A stretch of 64,000 nucleotides of DNA from the NCBI RefSeq assembly GCF_002797815.1, contig NZ_PGFJ01000002.1, positions 1,240,001-1,304,000 of the forward strand, read 5' to 3'. The stretch's first letter is position 1, and each line of letters opens with the position of its first letter. This document shows, piece by piece, positions 25,269-32,424 of the stretch. The notes under the pieces are model-generated. The model did no database searches. It was not told the DNA's origin and saw only the letters and a list, made by a program, of their open reading frames with translations. Origin of the DNA: Mucilaginibacter auburnensis. Its GTDB lineage: Bacteria > Bacteroidota > Bacteroidia > Sphingobacteriales > Sphingobacteriaceae. The position numbers and the translations under genes were made by a program.

Positions 25269-27668
25269 CTACTTACGAATCTCCGCTCCTGCTTCTTTTT
25301 CTAAGTTATACATAATTTTTTGCATAACACTGTCAATGGCTTTGTCCGTCAAAGTTTTCTCAGCGTCCTGCAATACAAAGCTCAGAGCATATGATTTTTT
25401 GCCTGCCGGAAGTTTGTCGCCCTCATATACATCAAAAATATCTACCTGCTGCAACAGTTTTTTCTCTGTGCGTTGGGCTATGCGTTTCAGCTGGTCAAAC
25501 GTAACTGCTTTGTCTACTAACATTGACAGATCGCGTTTTACGGCAGGGAATTTTGAGATCTCCTGGTAAACTATCTTGTTCTTTTTAGCGATGGTCATCA
25601 ACTGATCAAAGTTGATGTCGGCATAAAACACCTCCTTGTCTACCCCGGCTTTTTTAAGTGCCGGTGCAGCAACTTTACCAACTGTTACCAGCGTTTTGTT
25701 GTTGCGGGTGTAGTTCAATCCGTAAGCCAGCTCCTTAGTATCGCTGTCGGTCAATATAGCATCGGTAACATTCAATTTTTTAAGAATGCCGTCCACCAAA
25801 GATTTGATGTTGTAAAAAGTTGAAGCCTTAGCCTTTTGGTTCCATTGCGCCGGACTTGCATCGCCGGTAATAAAAATAGCAAAGCGCTGACTTTCTATGT
25901 ATTTATCTTCCTTAATGCTGTACACCTTACCGAACTCATAAAACTTCAGATCGGCAGCCTGGCGGTTTTGGTTGTAGGCGATAGCCTCCAAACCAGAGAA
26001 CAGCATGGTTTGACGCATAATGTCCAGATCAGAGCTTAATGGGTTCAATATCTTCACCGCCGAATCCAGATCCTCAGAATAGGCTGATTTAGTTAGCGAG
26101 TTAGACAATATCTCGTTAAAACCATTGGCAGTAAGCAGATCGCTCAACAGGTTCTGAACAGTGTCTTTCTCCGGACGCTGTGAAGTATTTAGTGAAGCCC
26201 GTATTTGCGTTGGTATATGAATATTGTTATAGCCGTATATGCGCAGTATATCCTCAACAACGTCTACATCGCGGGTTACATCCACGCGGTATGGCGGGAT
26301 GCTTAGTGTTAAACCTTCGGCGGTTTCATTTACTATCTGCATTTCAAGGCCAGTAACAATGGCCTTGATCTCTTCATGTGGTATTTGCTGACCGATCAAT
26401 CTATCCACTTTAGCATAAGGCAGCTCAACTACCGGTGCCTGAACAGGATTTGGATACAGGTCAATAATATCCGAGGATATACTTCCCCCGGCTACTTCCT
26501 TTATCAGCATAGCGGCGCGCTTTAAAGCAAACACAGGCATATCAGGATCTGTGCCACGCTCAAAGCGGAAGGAAGCATCCGTTTTTAATCCGTGGCGCTT
26601 AGCCGTTTTACGTACTGATACAGAATTAAAATAAGCGCTCTCTAAAAATATGCTGGTGGTTTTTTCACTAACACCGGAATCTTTACCACCGAAAACACCA
26701 GCTATGCACATAGGCGCTTCGGTGTTGCAAATCATCAGATCATCGGCAGAGAGTTTGCGCTCTGTATCATCTAATGTTTTGAACAGGGTGCCCTCAGGGC
26801 AGTTTTTAACGATTACCTTACCACCAGTAATAGCATCGGCATCAAAAGCATGCAGCGGCTGACCCAACTCGTGCAGCACGTAGTTGGTAACGTCAACAAT
26901 ATTGTTAATAGATCTTACTCCGATCACCGCCAAACGCTCTTTTAACCATTGCGGCGACTGTTTCACTTCTATGCCCGATATGGTCAAGCCTGCATACCGC
27001 GGACTCGCCTGCTCATTCTCCACTACCACATCAATAACACGGCTGTTGTTATCTACAGCAAAAGCAGACACATCCGGTTTTACAACGGTGGTTTTCAGGA
27101 AGGCTGCAATATCGCGGGCGGTACCCAGGTGCGATGTAGCATCGGCACGGTTAGGCGTAAGGCCTATCTCGTACATGTAGTCGTCGTTCAGGTTAAAGTA
27201 TTCCTTTGCCGGGGTACCTACAACGGCATCTTCAGGCAACACCATAATACCTTCATGACTTGTGCCTAAGCCAATTTCATCTTCGGCACAGATCATACCT
27301 TCAGATACTTCGCCACGTATTTTTGATTTGTTGATGGCAAACGGTTCGCCGCTTGTTGGGTGTACAGTGGTACCAACGGTAGCTACCACTACTTTCTGAC
27401 CGGCGGCCACGTTGGCCGCTCCGCAAACAATTTGCAGGTCGGTGCCGGTGCCTACATCAACTTTGGTGATGCTGAGCCTGTCGGCATTGGGGTGTTGGGT
27501 ACGCTCTTTAACGTAGCCAATAACCAAACCCTCTAAACCGCCGGGAACGGCCTGTACTTTTTCAAGGCTCTCTACTTCCAAACCGGTACCGGTTAATATC
27601 ACAGATATTTCCTGCGGAGTTTTGTCGGTTTGGATAAATTCTTTAAGCCAGTTATATGATATTTTCAT
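25269..27668 (-). CDS. pheT: Phenylalanine--tRNA ligase beta subunit
   Basis: The 799-residue protein has the bacterial PheT order. The EMAP-II-like tRNA-binding domain comes first (GLVIGYVKERTQHPNADRLS), then B3/B4 editing (RYAGLTISGIEV, FRFERGTDPDMP), B5 (VDVVEDILRIYGYNNI) and the C-terminal FDX-ACB anticodon-binding domain (FPAVKRDLSMLVD). With PheS it charges tRNA-Phe; pheS is not in this window. A TATCTTTG -7 element lies just upstream. Confidence 0.97.
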   Translation of the reverse strand: MKISYNWLKEFIQTDKTPQEISVILTGTGLEVESLEKVQAVPGGLEGLVIGYVKERTQHPNADRLSITKVDVGTGTDLQIVCGAANVAAGQKVVVATVGTTVHPTSGEPFAINKSKIRGEVSEGMICAEDEIGLGTSHEGIMVLPEDAVVGTPAKEYFNLNDDYMYEIGLTPNRADATSHLGTARDIAAFLKTTVVKPDVSAFAVDNNSRVIDVVVENEQASPRYAGLTISGIEVKQSPQWLKERLAVIGVRSINNIVDVTNYVLHELGQPLHAFDADAITGGKVIVKNCPEGTLFKTLDDTERKLSADDLMICNTEAPMCIAGVFGGKDSGVSEKTTSIFLESAYFNSVSVRKTAKRHGLKTDASFRFERGTDPDMPVFALKRAAMLIKEVAGGSISSDIIDLYPNPVQAPVVELPYAKVDRLIGQQIPHEEIKAIVTGLEMQIVNETAEGLTLSIPPYRVDVTRDVDVVEDILRIYGYNNIHIPTQIRASLNTSQRPEKDTVQNLLSDLLTANGFNEILSNSLTKSAYSEDLDSAVKILNPLSSDLDIMRQTMLFSGLEAIAYNQNRQAADLKFYEFGKVYSIKEDKYIESQRFAIFITGDASPAQWNQKAKASTFYNIKSLVDGILKKLNVTDAILTDSDTKELAYGLNYTRNNKTLVTVGKVAAPALKKAGVDKEVFYADINFDQLMTIAKKNKIVYQEISKFPAVKRDLSMLVDKAVTFDQLKRIAQRTEKKLLQQVDIFDVYEGDKLPAGKKSYALSFVLQDAEKTLTDKAIDSVMQKIMYNLEKEAGAEIRK

Positions 27669-27689
27669 TTATTGCTGAACGATAATCGG

Positions 27690-27697
27690 CAAAGATA
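27690..27697 (-). promoter_or_regulatory. -7 element (TATCTTTG) of pheT
   Basis: On the minus strand TATCTTTG lies 22 bases before the pheT ATG and matches the consensus exactly. Confidence 0.6.
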
Positions 27698-27848
27698 GCT
27701 TTTGGAGGCGAAAGGTTAAAGGCGAAAGCTAAAAGGTGGGATTTGATTTACGATTTTAATCGGAAAGTCCGAAAAGTCCGAAAGACGAGTAGAAGCATTA
27801 GGGTAACCTGCTTTATCTTCCCGACTTTCGCACTTCCGTACATTCCGA

Positions 27849-27923
27849 CTATGTTGTGCGGATAGTAATGATCTGTCCGCCGTTGATGGTAACTTTAATT
27901 TCAAAATCTTTAAAACTACTCAT
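27849..27923 (-). CDS. Possible 24-residue peptide overlapping the acidic gene
   Basis: ATG 27923 opens a 24-codon frame ending at TAG 27849, with the product starting MSSFKDFEIKVTINGGQIIT. The ATG overlaps the stop of the acidic protein gene, as in translationally coupled pairs. It could be a real small peptide or the remnant of a longer protein. No family is recognised. Confidence 0.25.
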   Translation of the reverse strand: MSSFKDFEIKVTINGGQIITIRTT

Positions 27924-28131
27924 CATCTTGCGGCTCATCGTCCAGATTAAGAGTGTATGATGGTTCGGCAGCATCATAGGCTCTACTCAATGCGTCCGAT
28001 TCATCTTCGGTATCGTCGGTAATCAAATCATCATCGTCAAAACCGTTGGAGTGGATGTCTTGCTGACTGGTCTGTTCAAAATCTTCTGTTTCTGAATCGT
28101 CGGGTAATAGGTCGTCGTCTGGAGTTATCAT
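27916..28131 (-). CDS. Extremely acidic small protein
   Basis: The 71-residue protein is dominated by Asp and Glu (for example PDDDLLPDDSETEDFEQ and NGFDDDDLITDDTEDESD) and contains almost no basic residues. It is probably disordered. No signal peptide or membrane helix is seen. I recognise no family; such proteins may act as DNA mimics, chaperone-like buffers or ion binders, but none of these is shown here. Confidence 0.55.
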   Translation of the reverse strand: MITPDDDLLPDDSETEDFEQTSQQDIHSNGFDDDDLITDDTEDESDALSRAYDAAEPSYTLNLDDEPQDDE

Positions 28132-28231
28132 AGTGTTGTTTGTTTATTGTTTAACCGCTTAAAGTTAAACTTTGTTTAGGCTATAATGTAACTTGTTTAA
28201 ACAAATGTGGAGTGGTTAACATTGCACACAA

Positions 28232-28407
28232 TTAGTACACTAACCTGTCCCATGCGCATATGCGAACGATGCAGTTTTTAGAGCATAAAATTTATTTATT
28301 TAGTTAAAAATCAGAATATTATATTTTTATCATTATTCAATTCGGGACAAATTTCCATCAGCTTCAGATTTTTGGTCCACCATTTGGGACAGGGTTGGGT
28401 ACACTAA
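28232..28407. mobile_element. Candidate MITE or solo IS remnant (176 bp)
   Basis: Imperfect terminal inverted repeats of ~21-23 bp bound an AT-rich non-coding core: TTAGTACACTAACCTGTCCC at 28232-28251 and the inverse form ending in GGGTACACTAA at 28385-28407, sharing TGTCCCA/TGGGACA and AACC/GGTT blocks. The 405-bp gap 28132-28536 holds no other recognisable feature. No target-site duplication was clear. Confidence 0.4.
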
Positions 28408-28536
28408 CTTAACTCAGATCACAATTGGTTTATGTGCAAACAGAATGGTGTCTTATTATAAAACGAATTTATAAATTTCGACCAGTGTGGCAGAGGGGTG
28501 AAAAAGGAGTAAAAAGTTACAGGCTTAACTAATTAT

Positions 28537-28941
28537 CTATTTTAAAAAGCGGACAAATTCAGTTCGTTTAGTATCCATCATCTTCACAGCTTCATTTGCA
28601 AGTGCCGACGCTTCTTTCTCGTTATCTAATACGTTATAAACAAAACCAATAAGGTCCAGTCTATACTGTATATTATTAGGATAATATTCCACAAGTAATT
28701 GGTAAATAGTTTTTATATCCTCTAAATCAAAAGATTTAAATCGCTCTTCATCGTTAACCATTTGCATGCTGTCTGCTAAAAAATTAATTAGCTTTTCATG
28801 TATAAGCACTGGCACACTTAGCTTTTCAAGTTGCGGCCAGAGCTGTTGCTCGTCTGAATATAAAGGTTTTATATTCTCAATAGTTTCTTCTATACTTTCA
28901 TGCGCCTTCCTAAAAGTTTCAATTATATATTTTATATCCAT
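28537..28941 (-). CDS. Hypothetical helical protein
   Basis: The 134-residue protein is predicted to be all helical, with the second half reading like one or two TPR-like helical pairs (TIYQLLVEYYPNNIQYRLDL and YNVLDNEKEASALANEA). No signal peptide is present. The family is not recognised. It is AT-rich compared with the core genes nearby and stands in the accessory-looking 27.9-30.4 kb stretch. Confidence 0.55.
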   Translation of the reverse strand: MDIKYIIETFRKAHESIEETIENIKPLYSDEQQLWPQLEKLSVPVLIHEKLINFLADSMQMVNDEERFKSFDLEDIKTIYQLLVEYYPNNIQYRLDLIGFVYNVLDNEKEASALANEAVKMMDTKRTEFVRFLK

Positions 28942-28989
28942 AGTACTTAACTTCGTGCCGCGCTACTTCTCAAGTAATTAAAAAATAAG

Positions 28990-29595
28990 TTAACAAGTCG
29001 TCTTCCCCTTCAGCCGCTCCTTAACTCCGCCAAACCATTCGTCTTTCAAAATACTCAATAATACGGAATCGCGCCTTCCGCCATCACGTAAAACGCCGTG
29101 ACTGCGAATAACACCCTCAACCGTACAGCCAATACTTTTCATGGCGGCAATGCTTACCTCATTGCGGGCATCGGCACGGAAGCCTACCCGGTGGGTCTGC
29201 ATAGTTTCAAAAGCAAATTGCAGTAGTAAAAACTTACAATGCTTGTTTAATCCGCTACCTCTAAAATCTTTACCATACCAGGTGTAGCCTATTTCCAATG
29301 CGCCATTCTCAGGTTGTATCTCGTAAAAACGTGTGCTTCCTGCGTAAGCATTTGCTTTTTTGTCGAACACAATAAACGGGTATTCTGCACCTGCTTCACG
29401 TGCCTTTATTGCTCCATCAATGTACTCCTTTAATAGTGCTGCACTCTCGGCGGTCCGGGCAGAATATCTCCAGATCTCGGGTTCATTCAACGCGAAAGGT
29501 AAAAGATGGTCAAAATCTTCCGCCTGCAACGGTCGCAGCAAAACGCGTTCGTTCTCCAGTATGATGTTTTGGGTAGTTTTGAAATTTAGGGACAT
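28990..29595 (-). CDS. GNAT N-acetyltransferase (RimJ/RimL-like)
   Basis: The 201-residue protein shows the GNAT fold of the RimJ/RimL group: LENERVLLRPLQAEDFDHLL at the start, LEIGYTWYGKDFRGSGLNKHC as the acetyl-CoA-binding loop, and VGFRADARNEVSIAAMKSIG before the C-terminal RDSVLLSILKDEW. It transfers an acetyl group to an amine, either on a protein N-terminus or on a small molecule. The substrate is unknown. Confidence 0.9.
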   Translation of the reverse strand: MSLNFKTTQNIILENERVLLRPLQAEDFDHLLPFALNEPEIWRYSARTAESAALLKEYIDGAIKAREAGAEYPFIVFDKKANAYAGSTRFYEIQPENGALEIGYTWYGKDFRGSGLNKHCKFLLLQFAFETMQTHRVGFRADARNEVSIAAMKSIGCTVEGVIRSHGVLRDGGRRDSVLLSILKDEWFGGVKERLKGKTTC

Positions 29596-29640
29596 GATGT
29601 TCAGGTAGTAAGCAAACGCAATTTACAATCAAAATTTCAA

Positions 29641-29695
29641 TAATCATTCTTCTACCTATCGCTTCGGTTGTTGGTCATAAGACACAACAACGGCG
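29641..29695. repeat. 55-bp direct repeat, copy 1
   Basis: This copy reads TAATCATTC, then CGCTTCGGTTGTTGGTCATA and AGACACAACAACGGCG. It matches 30352-30406 at 50 of 55 positions by hand alignment. It contains a hairpin GTTGTTG...CAACAAC. Confidence 0.8.
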
Positions 29696-29715
29696 GGCGG
29701 GAACACCTGCAAGGC

Positions 29716-29752
29716 CCCCGTTGTCCGAAGTCACAGACTTCGGACAACGGGG
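29716..29752. repeat. Perfect 17-bp hairpin
   Basis: CCCCGTTGTCCGAAGTC (29716-29732) and its exact complement (29736-29752) flank a 3-base loop ACA. It lies downstream of the 29806 gene's stop. No T-run follows on either strand, so it is not a standard terminator. Confidence 0.75.
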
Positions 29753-29805
29753 CGATCATAAGAAGCGTTTGCCCAACGGCGGTACGACATTCTCGTGACG
29801 CTGGG

Positions 29806-30237
29806 TTATTTATAAATGAGGCCCATTCTATTTTTATTTAGTAGCATCACTGAAGAACCCAATCGATTTACTAAATCTTCAAATGTTGATCCGTTATGAA
29901 TATTCACCAACCTCTTAGCATTGCCTATTTCATTAACAACATATTGTTCGTTTTTGATTAAGTAATCTTTAATTGAAACAGAATCTAAAAACATCCATGT
30001 TTCATATCCCCTTATACCGAATAATAGTTTAAATTGGTTGGCGTCAATATTTAATAAAGTGAGAGATTTAGACATATACATGTCATAATCAACGAAATAG
30101 TTTAGTATAAGACCGTCTCGCAAAGTTAGGTTTTCGGGGACACGATTTAGTGATTCTTGAGTCAAAAGAAAAACCCATACTTCTTCTGCAATAGAGGAAT
30201 ATTCTATTAGCTTGCTGTAAATTTCAATATTTTCCAT
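29806..30237 (-). CDS. Orphan hypothetical protein between direct repeats
   Basis: The 143-residue protein has no signal peptide and looks alpha-helical with hydrophobic segments (EEVWVFLLTQESLN, DGLILNYFVDYDMYMS). It is visibly AT-rich next to its neighbours. I recognise no family. It carries a Bacteroidota -7 element (TATCTTTG) and is bracketed by a 55-bp direct repeat and by hairpins, which suggests it arrived as a small cassette. The size and composition resemble immunity or phage-type small proteins, but that is only an impression. Confidence 0.55.
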   Translation of the reverse strand: MENIEIYSKLIEYSSIAEEVWVFLLTQESLNRVPENLTLRDGLILNYFVDYDMYMSKSLTLLNIDANQFKLLFGIRGYETWMFLDSVSIKDYLIKNEQYVVNEIGNAKRLVNIHNGSTFEDLVNRLGSSVMLLNKNRMGLIYK

Positions 30238-30256
30238 AATTATTCGGTTTAGTGAA

Positions 30257-30264
30257 CAAAGATA
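30257..30264 (-). promoter_or_regulatory. -7 element (TATCTTTG) of the orphan gene
   Basis: The minus-strand TATCTTTG lies 20 bases before the ATG at 30237. Confidence 0.5.
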
Positions 30265-30306
30265 TTGGATTTTACATAGTTTTTGTGAGACCCCACCTTT
30301 TCCGCC

Positions 30307-30330
30307 TTTGTTGGTGTTATCACCAACAAA
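30307..30330. repeat. 10-bp perfect hairpin
   Basis: TTTGTTGGTG (30307-30316) pairs with CACCAACAAA (30321-30330) across TTAT. Confidence 0.6.
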
Positions 30331-30351
30331 TAAACAATGCCGGAATTTAAT

Positions 30352-30406
30352 TAATCACTCATCTACCCCTCGCTTCAGTTGTTGGTCATAAGACACAACA
30401 ACGGCG
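30352..30406. repeat. 55-bp direct repeat, copy 2
   Basis: It begins TAATCACTC and continues CGCTTCAGTTGTTGGTCATA, then AGACACAACAACGGCG. It is the same orientation as copy 1, 711 bases away, with the orphan gene in between. Confidence 0.8.
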
Positions 30407-30420
30407 AAAAAGTAATCCAA

Positions 30421-30448
30421 CAAAAAGGCAGCCCGCACCCGGACTGCC
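30421..30448 (-). terminator. Rho-independent terminator of the SDR gene
   Basis: On the minus strand GGCAGTCC pairs with GGGCTGCC (8 bp with one G-U), loop GGGTGC, followed by TTTTTG. It lies 50 bases behind the dehydrogenase stop. Confidence 0.75.
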
Positions 30449-30497
30449 CTTCAAAAGCAAAACCTTTTAGCTTTCGCCTTTAACCTTTTACCTCCAA

Positions 30498-31247
30498 TTA
30501 AAACCTGCTAAAGCCACCATCCAGCACCAAATCGCCGCCCACCATGTATTTTGAATCGTCTGATGCGAGGTACAGGTAGCCTTCGGCTATTTCTTCCACA
30601 TTACCTAAACGTTTTGCGGGTACAATAGAAGCCATGTAATCTTTCATCCCGTCAACTTCGGCAGCGCTTGCGCCACCGCGACCGAAGATAGGCGTTTCAA
30701 TAGGACCGGGAGACAATACGTTAACGCGGATGTTCCTGTCTAACAAAGAAGACGATAAACCTCTGGCCAGCGATGTTGTGGCTGCTTTGGTAGCCGCGTA
30801 TACAGATGCATCTGCAAAGGCCTTGTTGCTCACTGCCGATGAGGTGATGATAACGGATGCCCCATCATTTAAATAAGGCAAAGCCTTTTGTACAGAGAAG
30901 AAAGCGCCTTTAAAGTTAATATCACTTAACTGGTCAAAAAGTTCCTCCGTAAAATCTGCCAGTGGTAAACCTGCATAAACGCCGGCGTTAACCACCAACA
31001 CATCTATTTTACCTAACTGAGCTGTTATCTGCTCATAAGCAGGTGCAATGCTGTTAATGTTGGCCACATCGGCTACAACACCTACCGCACCTTCACCAAT
31101 TTCGGCAACCGCTGTATCAATTGTGGTTTTGTTACGGCCTGTTATACCCACTTTAGCGCCGTGTTGCGCATATAATTTTGCTGCTGCCAAACCTATACCG
31201 CTGTTGCCACCTGTAACTACGGCAACTTTATTTTCTAACTTTTTCAT
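30498..31247 (-). CDS. Short-chain dehydrogenase/reductase
   Basis: The 249-residue protein is a classical SDR. The nucleotide-binding motif is TGGNSGIG (residues 12-19), NAG is at 88-90, and the catalytic site is Ser near 137, Tyr150 and Lys154 (SVYAATK). The GRN after the second strand suggests NADP(H). The substrate is unknown. It lies 120 bases downstream of a cysteine-bearing ArsR regulator on the same strand, and a palindrome matching the regulator's own operator sits at its promoter, so regulation by that ArsR is likely. Confidence 0.93.
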   Translation of the reverse strand: MKKLENKVAVVTGGNSGIGLAAAKLYAQHGAKVGITGRNKTTIDTAVAEIGEGAVGVVADVANINSIAPAYEQITAQLGKIDVLVVNAGVYAGLPLADFTEELFDQLSDINFKGAFFSVQKALPYLNDGASVIITSSAVSNKAFADASVYAATKAATTSLARGLSSSLLDRNIRVNVLSPGPIETPIFGRGGASAAEVDGMKDYMASIVPAKRLGNVEEIAEGYLYLASDDSKYMVGGDLVLDGGFSRF

Positions 31248-31306
31248 TTATTTATATATTTAAATTTTTCGATGTATTATTGCGAAACTCTTCCTGAATC
31301 GCGCAG

Positions 31307-31348
31307 CAAATATAAACACATTAAATTGATATATCGAAATATTTCGAT
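31307..31348 (-). promoter_or_regulatory. SDR promoter with ArsR-type operator
   Basis: Minus-strand TATATTTG (31314-31307) is the -7 element. Twenty bases further upstream, TTCG (one mismatch to TTTG) lies inside a perfect 16-bp palindrome ATCGAAATATTTCGAT (31333-31348). A repressor there would cover the -33 region. Confidence 0.65.
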
Positions 31349-31367
31349 TAATTATTTTAATTTTTTT

Positions 31368-31652
31368 TTAGCTTTTAAAAGCGCTTAAAAATTTCAGGTA
31401 ACTATCCATTGTTTCTTTATTTACTCTGTAGTTCACATTACGTCCATCCTTAGTAGCAATAAGCAGGTCGGCATCAACCAACTGACTTAAATGGTGAGAT
31501 ATGGTAGATTGAGCCAACCCTATATTATCAATAATGCACGCGCATTTAAGGCAAGCGTCATCCTGGCTTTTGGCCATAGCCATAATTTGTAAACGATAAG
31601 AATCTCCCAGCGCTTTTGATATCTTCTCTACTTTCTTAGCATCTAATTCCAT
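31368..31652 (-). CDS. ArsR-family regulator with Cys cluster
   Basis: The 94-residue protein is a compact ArsR/SmtB winged helix. The recognition helix is AQSTISHHLSQLVDADLL, and the wing is ATKDGRNVNYRV. Cysteines at 34, 37 and 39 (CLKCAC) lie in the helix before the recognition helix, where ArsR proteins carry their As(III)-binding ELCVC motif. This favours a metal(loid) or thiol-redox sensor. Its operator copies lie at its own promoter and before the SDR gene. The exact signal is unknown. Confidence 0.9.
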   Translation of the reverse strand: MELDAKKVEKISKALGDSYRLQIMAMAKSQDDACLKCACIIDNIGLAQSTISHHLSQLVDADLLIATKDGRNVNYRVNKETMDSYLKFLSAFKS

Positions 31653-31656
31653 AGTG

Positions 31657-31679
31657 CAAATTTATCGATTATTTTCGAT
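31657..31679 (-). promoter_or_regulatory. ArsR promoter with operator
   Basis: Minus-strand TAAATTTG (31664-31657) is the -7 element. The near-palindrome ATCGATTATTTTCGAT (31664-31679) abuts it and resembles the 31333 palindrome, so the gene is probably autoregulated. Confidence 0.6.
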
Positions 31680-31771
31680 TTTGGGAAACATGCCGTACCT
31701 ACTGTAGCACCCAACAAAAAAGTCCGTCTGCAGATGCAGTACGGACTTTATAAATTTTCTATTCGCTTAAA

Positions 31772-31927
31772 TTAAAGCGCGGTTGGCCTTCTTATAACGC
31801 CTAACAATAATGAAATGATAGCAATAACCAACAATACGTGGATAATACCACCTGCTGAATACATAAAGAAGCCTAATGCCCAACCTATAATTAAAATAAC
31901 TGCGATGATATACAATAATGAGTTCAT
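31772..31927 (-). CDS. Small lmo0937-family-like membrane protein
   Basis: ATG 31927 to TAA 31772 encodes 51 residues: MNSLLYIIAVILIIGWALGF, a glycine-containing turn (SAGG) and a second helix (IIHVLLVIAIISLLLGVI), ending in RRPTAL. Two helices with W-A-LGFF and G-IIH-LLVIA are typical of the small lmo0937-type stress-associated membrane proteins. A longer overlapping frame on the same strand (31767-31985) is a shadow. The role is unknown. Confidence 0.8.
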   Translation of the reverse strand: MNSLLYIIAVILIIGWALGFFMYSAGGIIHVLLVIAIISLLLGVIRRPTAL

Positions 31928-32028
31928 GGTAATAGTGTTTTAGTTTTAGTAAATGAATTTCATAAGTTATATACACCAATACCAAAACGATGCCAAACGT
32001 ATAATAAGTTAATTATTGTGCTTATAAA

Positions 32029-32059
32029 ATAAAAAAAACGCCCTGAAAAAAGGGCGTTT
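32029..32059 (-). terminator. Rho-independent terminator, minus strand
   Basis: On the minus strand AAACGCCCT pairs with AGGGCGTTT (32059-32036) across a 6-base loop and is followed by a T-run (32035-32031). The only minus-strand gene that could feed it is the M61 peptidase, 366 bases upstream through a repeat-rich gap. Confidence 0.7.
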
Positions 32060-32120
32060 GTGTTTTTTTGTAGAGACGCAGCGTTTATTTCGTTTAATAA
32101 TGACACCAAAACAAGTCGAC

Positions 32121-32235
32121 GTCATTGCGAGGTACGAAGCAATCCCCGTGCGACATGAACGGCGTCAGGTAACCCACAATTACTTGTAAACGGGCAACCT
32201 ATCTCAGCGAGATTGCTTCGTTCCTCTCAATGTGA
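32121..32235. repeat. REP-like repeat, copy 2 (GTCATTGCGAG family)
   Basis: The left arm 32121-32144 is identical over 24 bases to the complement of the right arm of the 22258 copy. A diverged inverse arm GATTGCTTCGTTCCTCTCAA lies at 32211-32230. The spacer is larger than in copy 1. Confidence 0.75.
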
Positions 32236-32321
32236 AGAGAAAGCGGGTAAATGCCTGCCGAAAAACCGGGCCATGCGTAAAGGCCTTGAGCGGGGAAGGT
32301 TTTTTTCGGCTTGATTTTTTG

Positions 32322-32349
32322 GTTACTTTTTCATCAAGGAAAAAGTGAC
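32322..32349. repeat. 11-bp hairpin (GTTACTTTTTC/GAAAAAGTGAC)
   Basis: The arms differ at one position (G-U on one strand) around a 6-base loop. It is in the repeat-rich gap 32060-32424, which holds no gene. Confidence 0.5.
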
Positions 32350-32424
32350 TAAGCCCCCGCGGCTATGAGCGGTAATGAAGCGATTGTTAGTCCGTTTTTC
32401 TATCGCTTCATCATCCATTCTCTT

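Noticed and set aside
27716..27904. 62-residue minus-strand frame beside pheT
   Set aside because: It covers a GTCCGAAA-type repetitive stretch and has no protein-like features.
31767..31985. 72-residue frame MVLVYITYEIHLLKLK...
   Set aside because: It has odd composition and overlaps the lmo0937-like frame (31772-31927), which fits a known protein shape.
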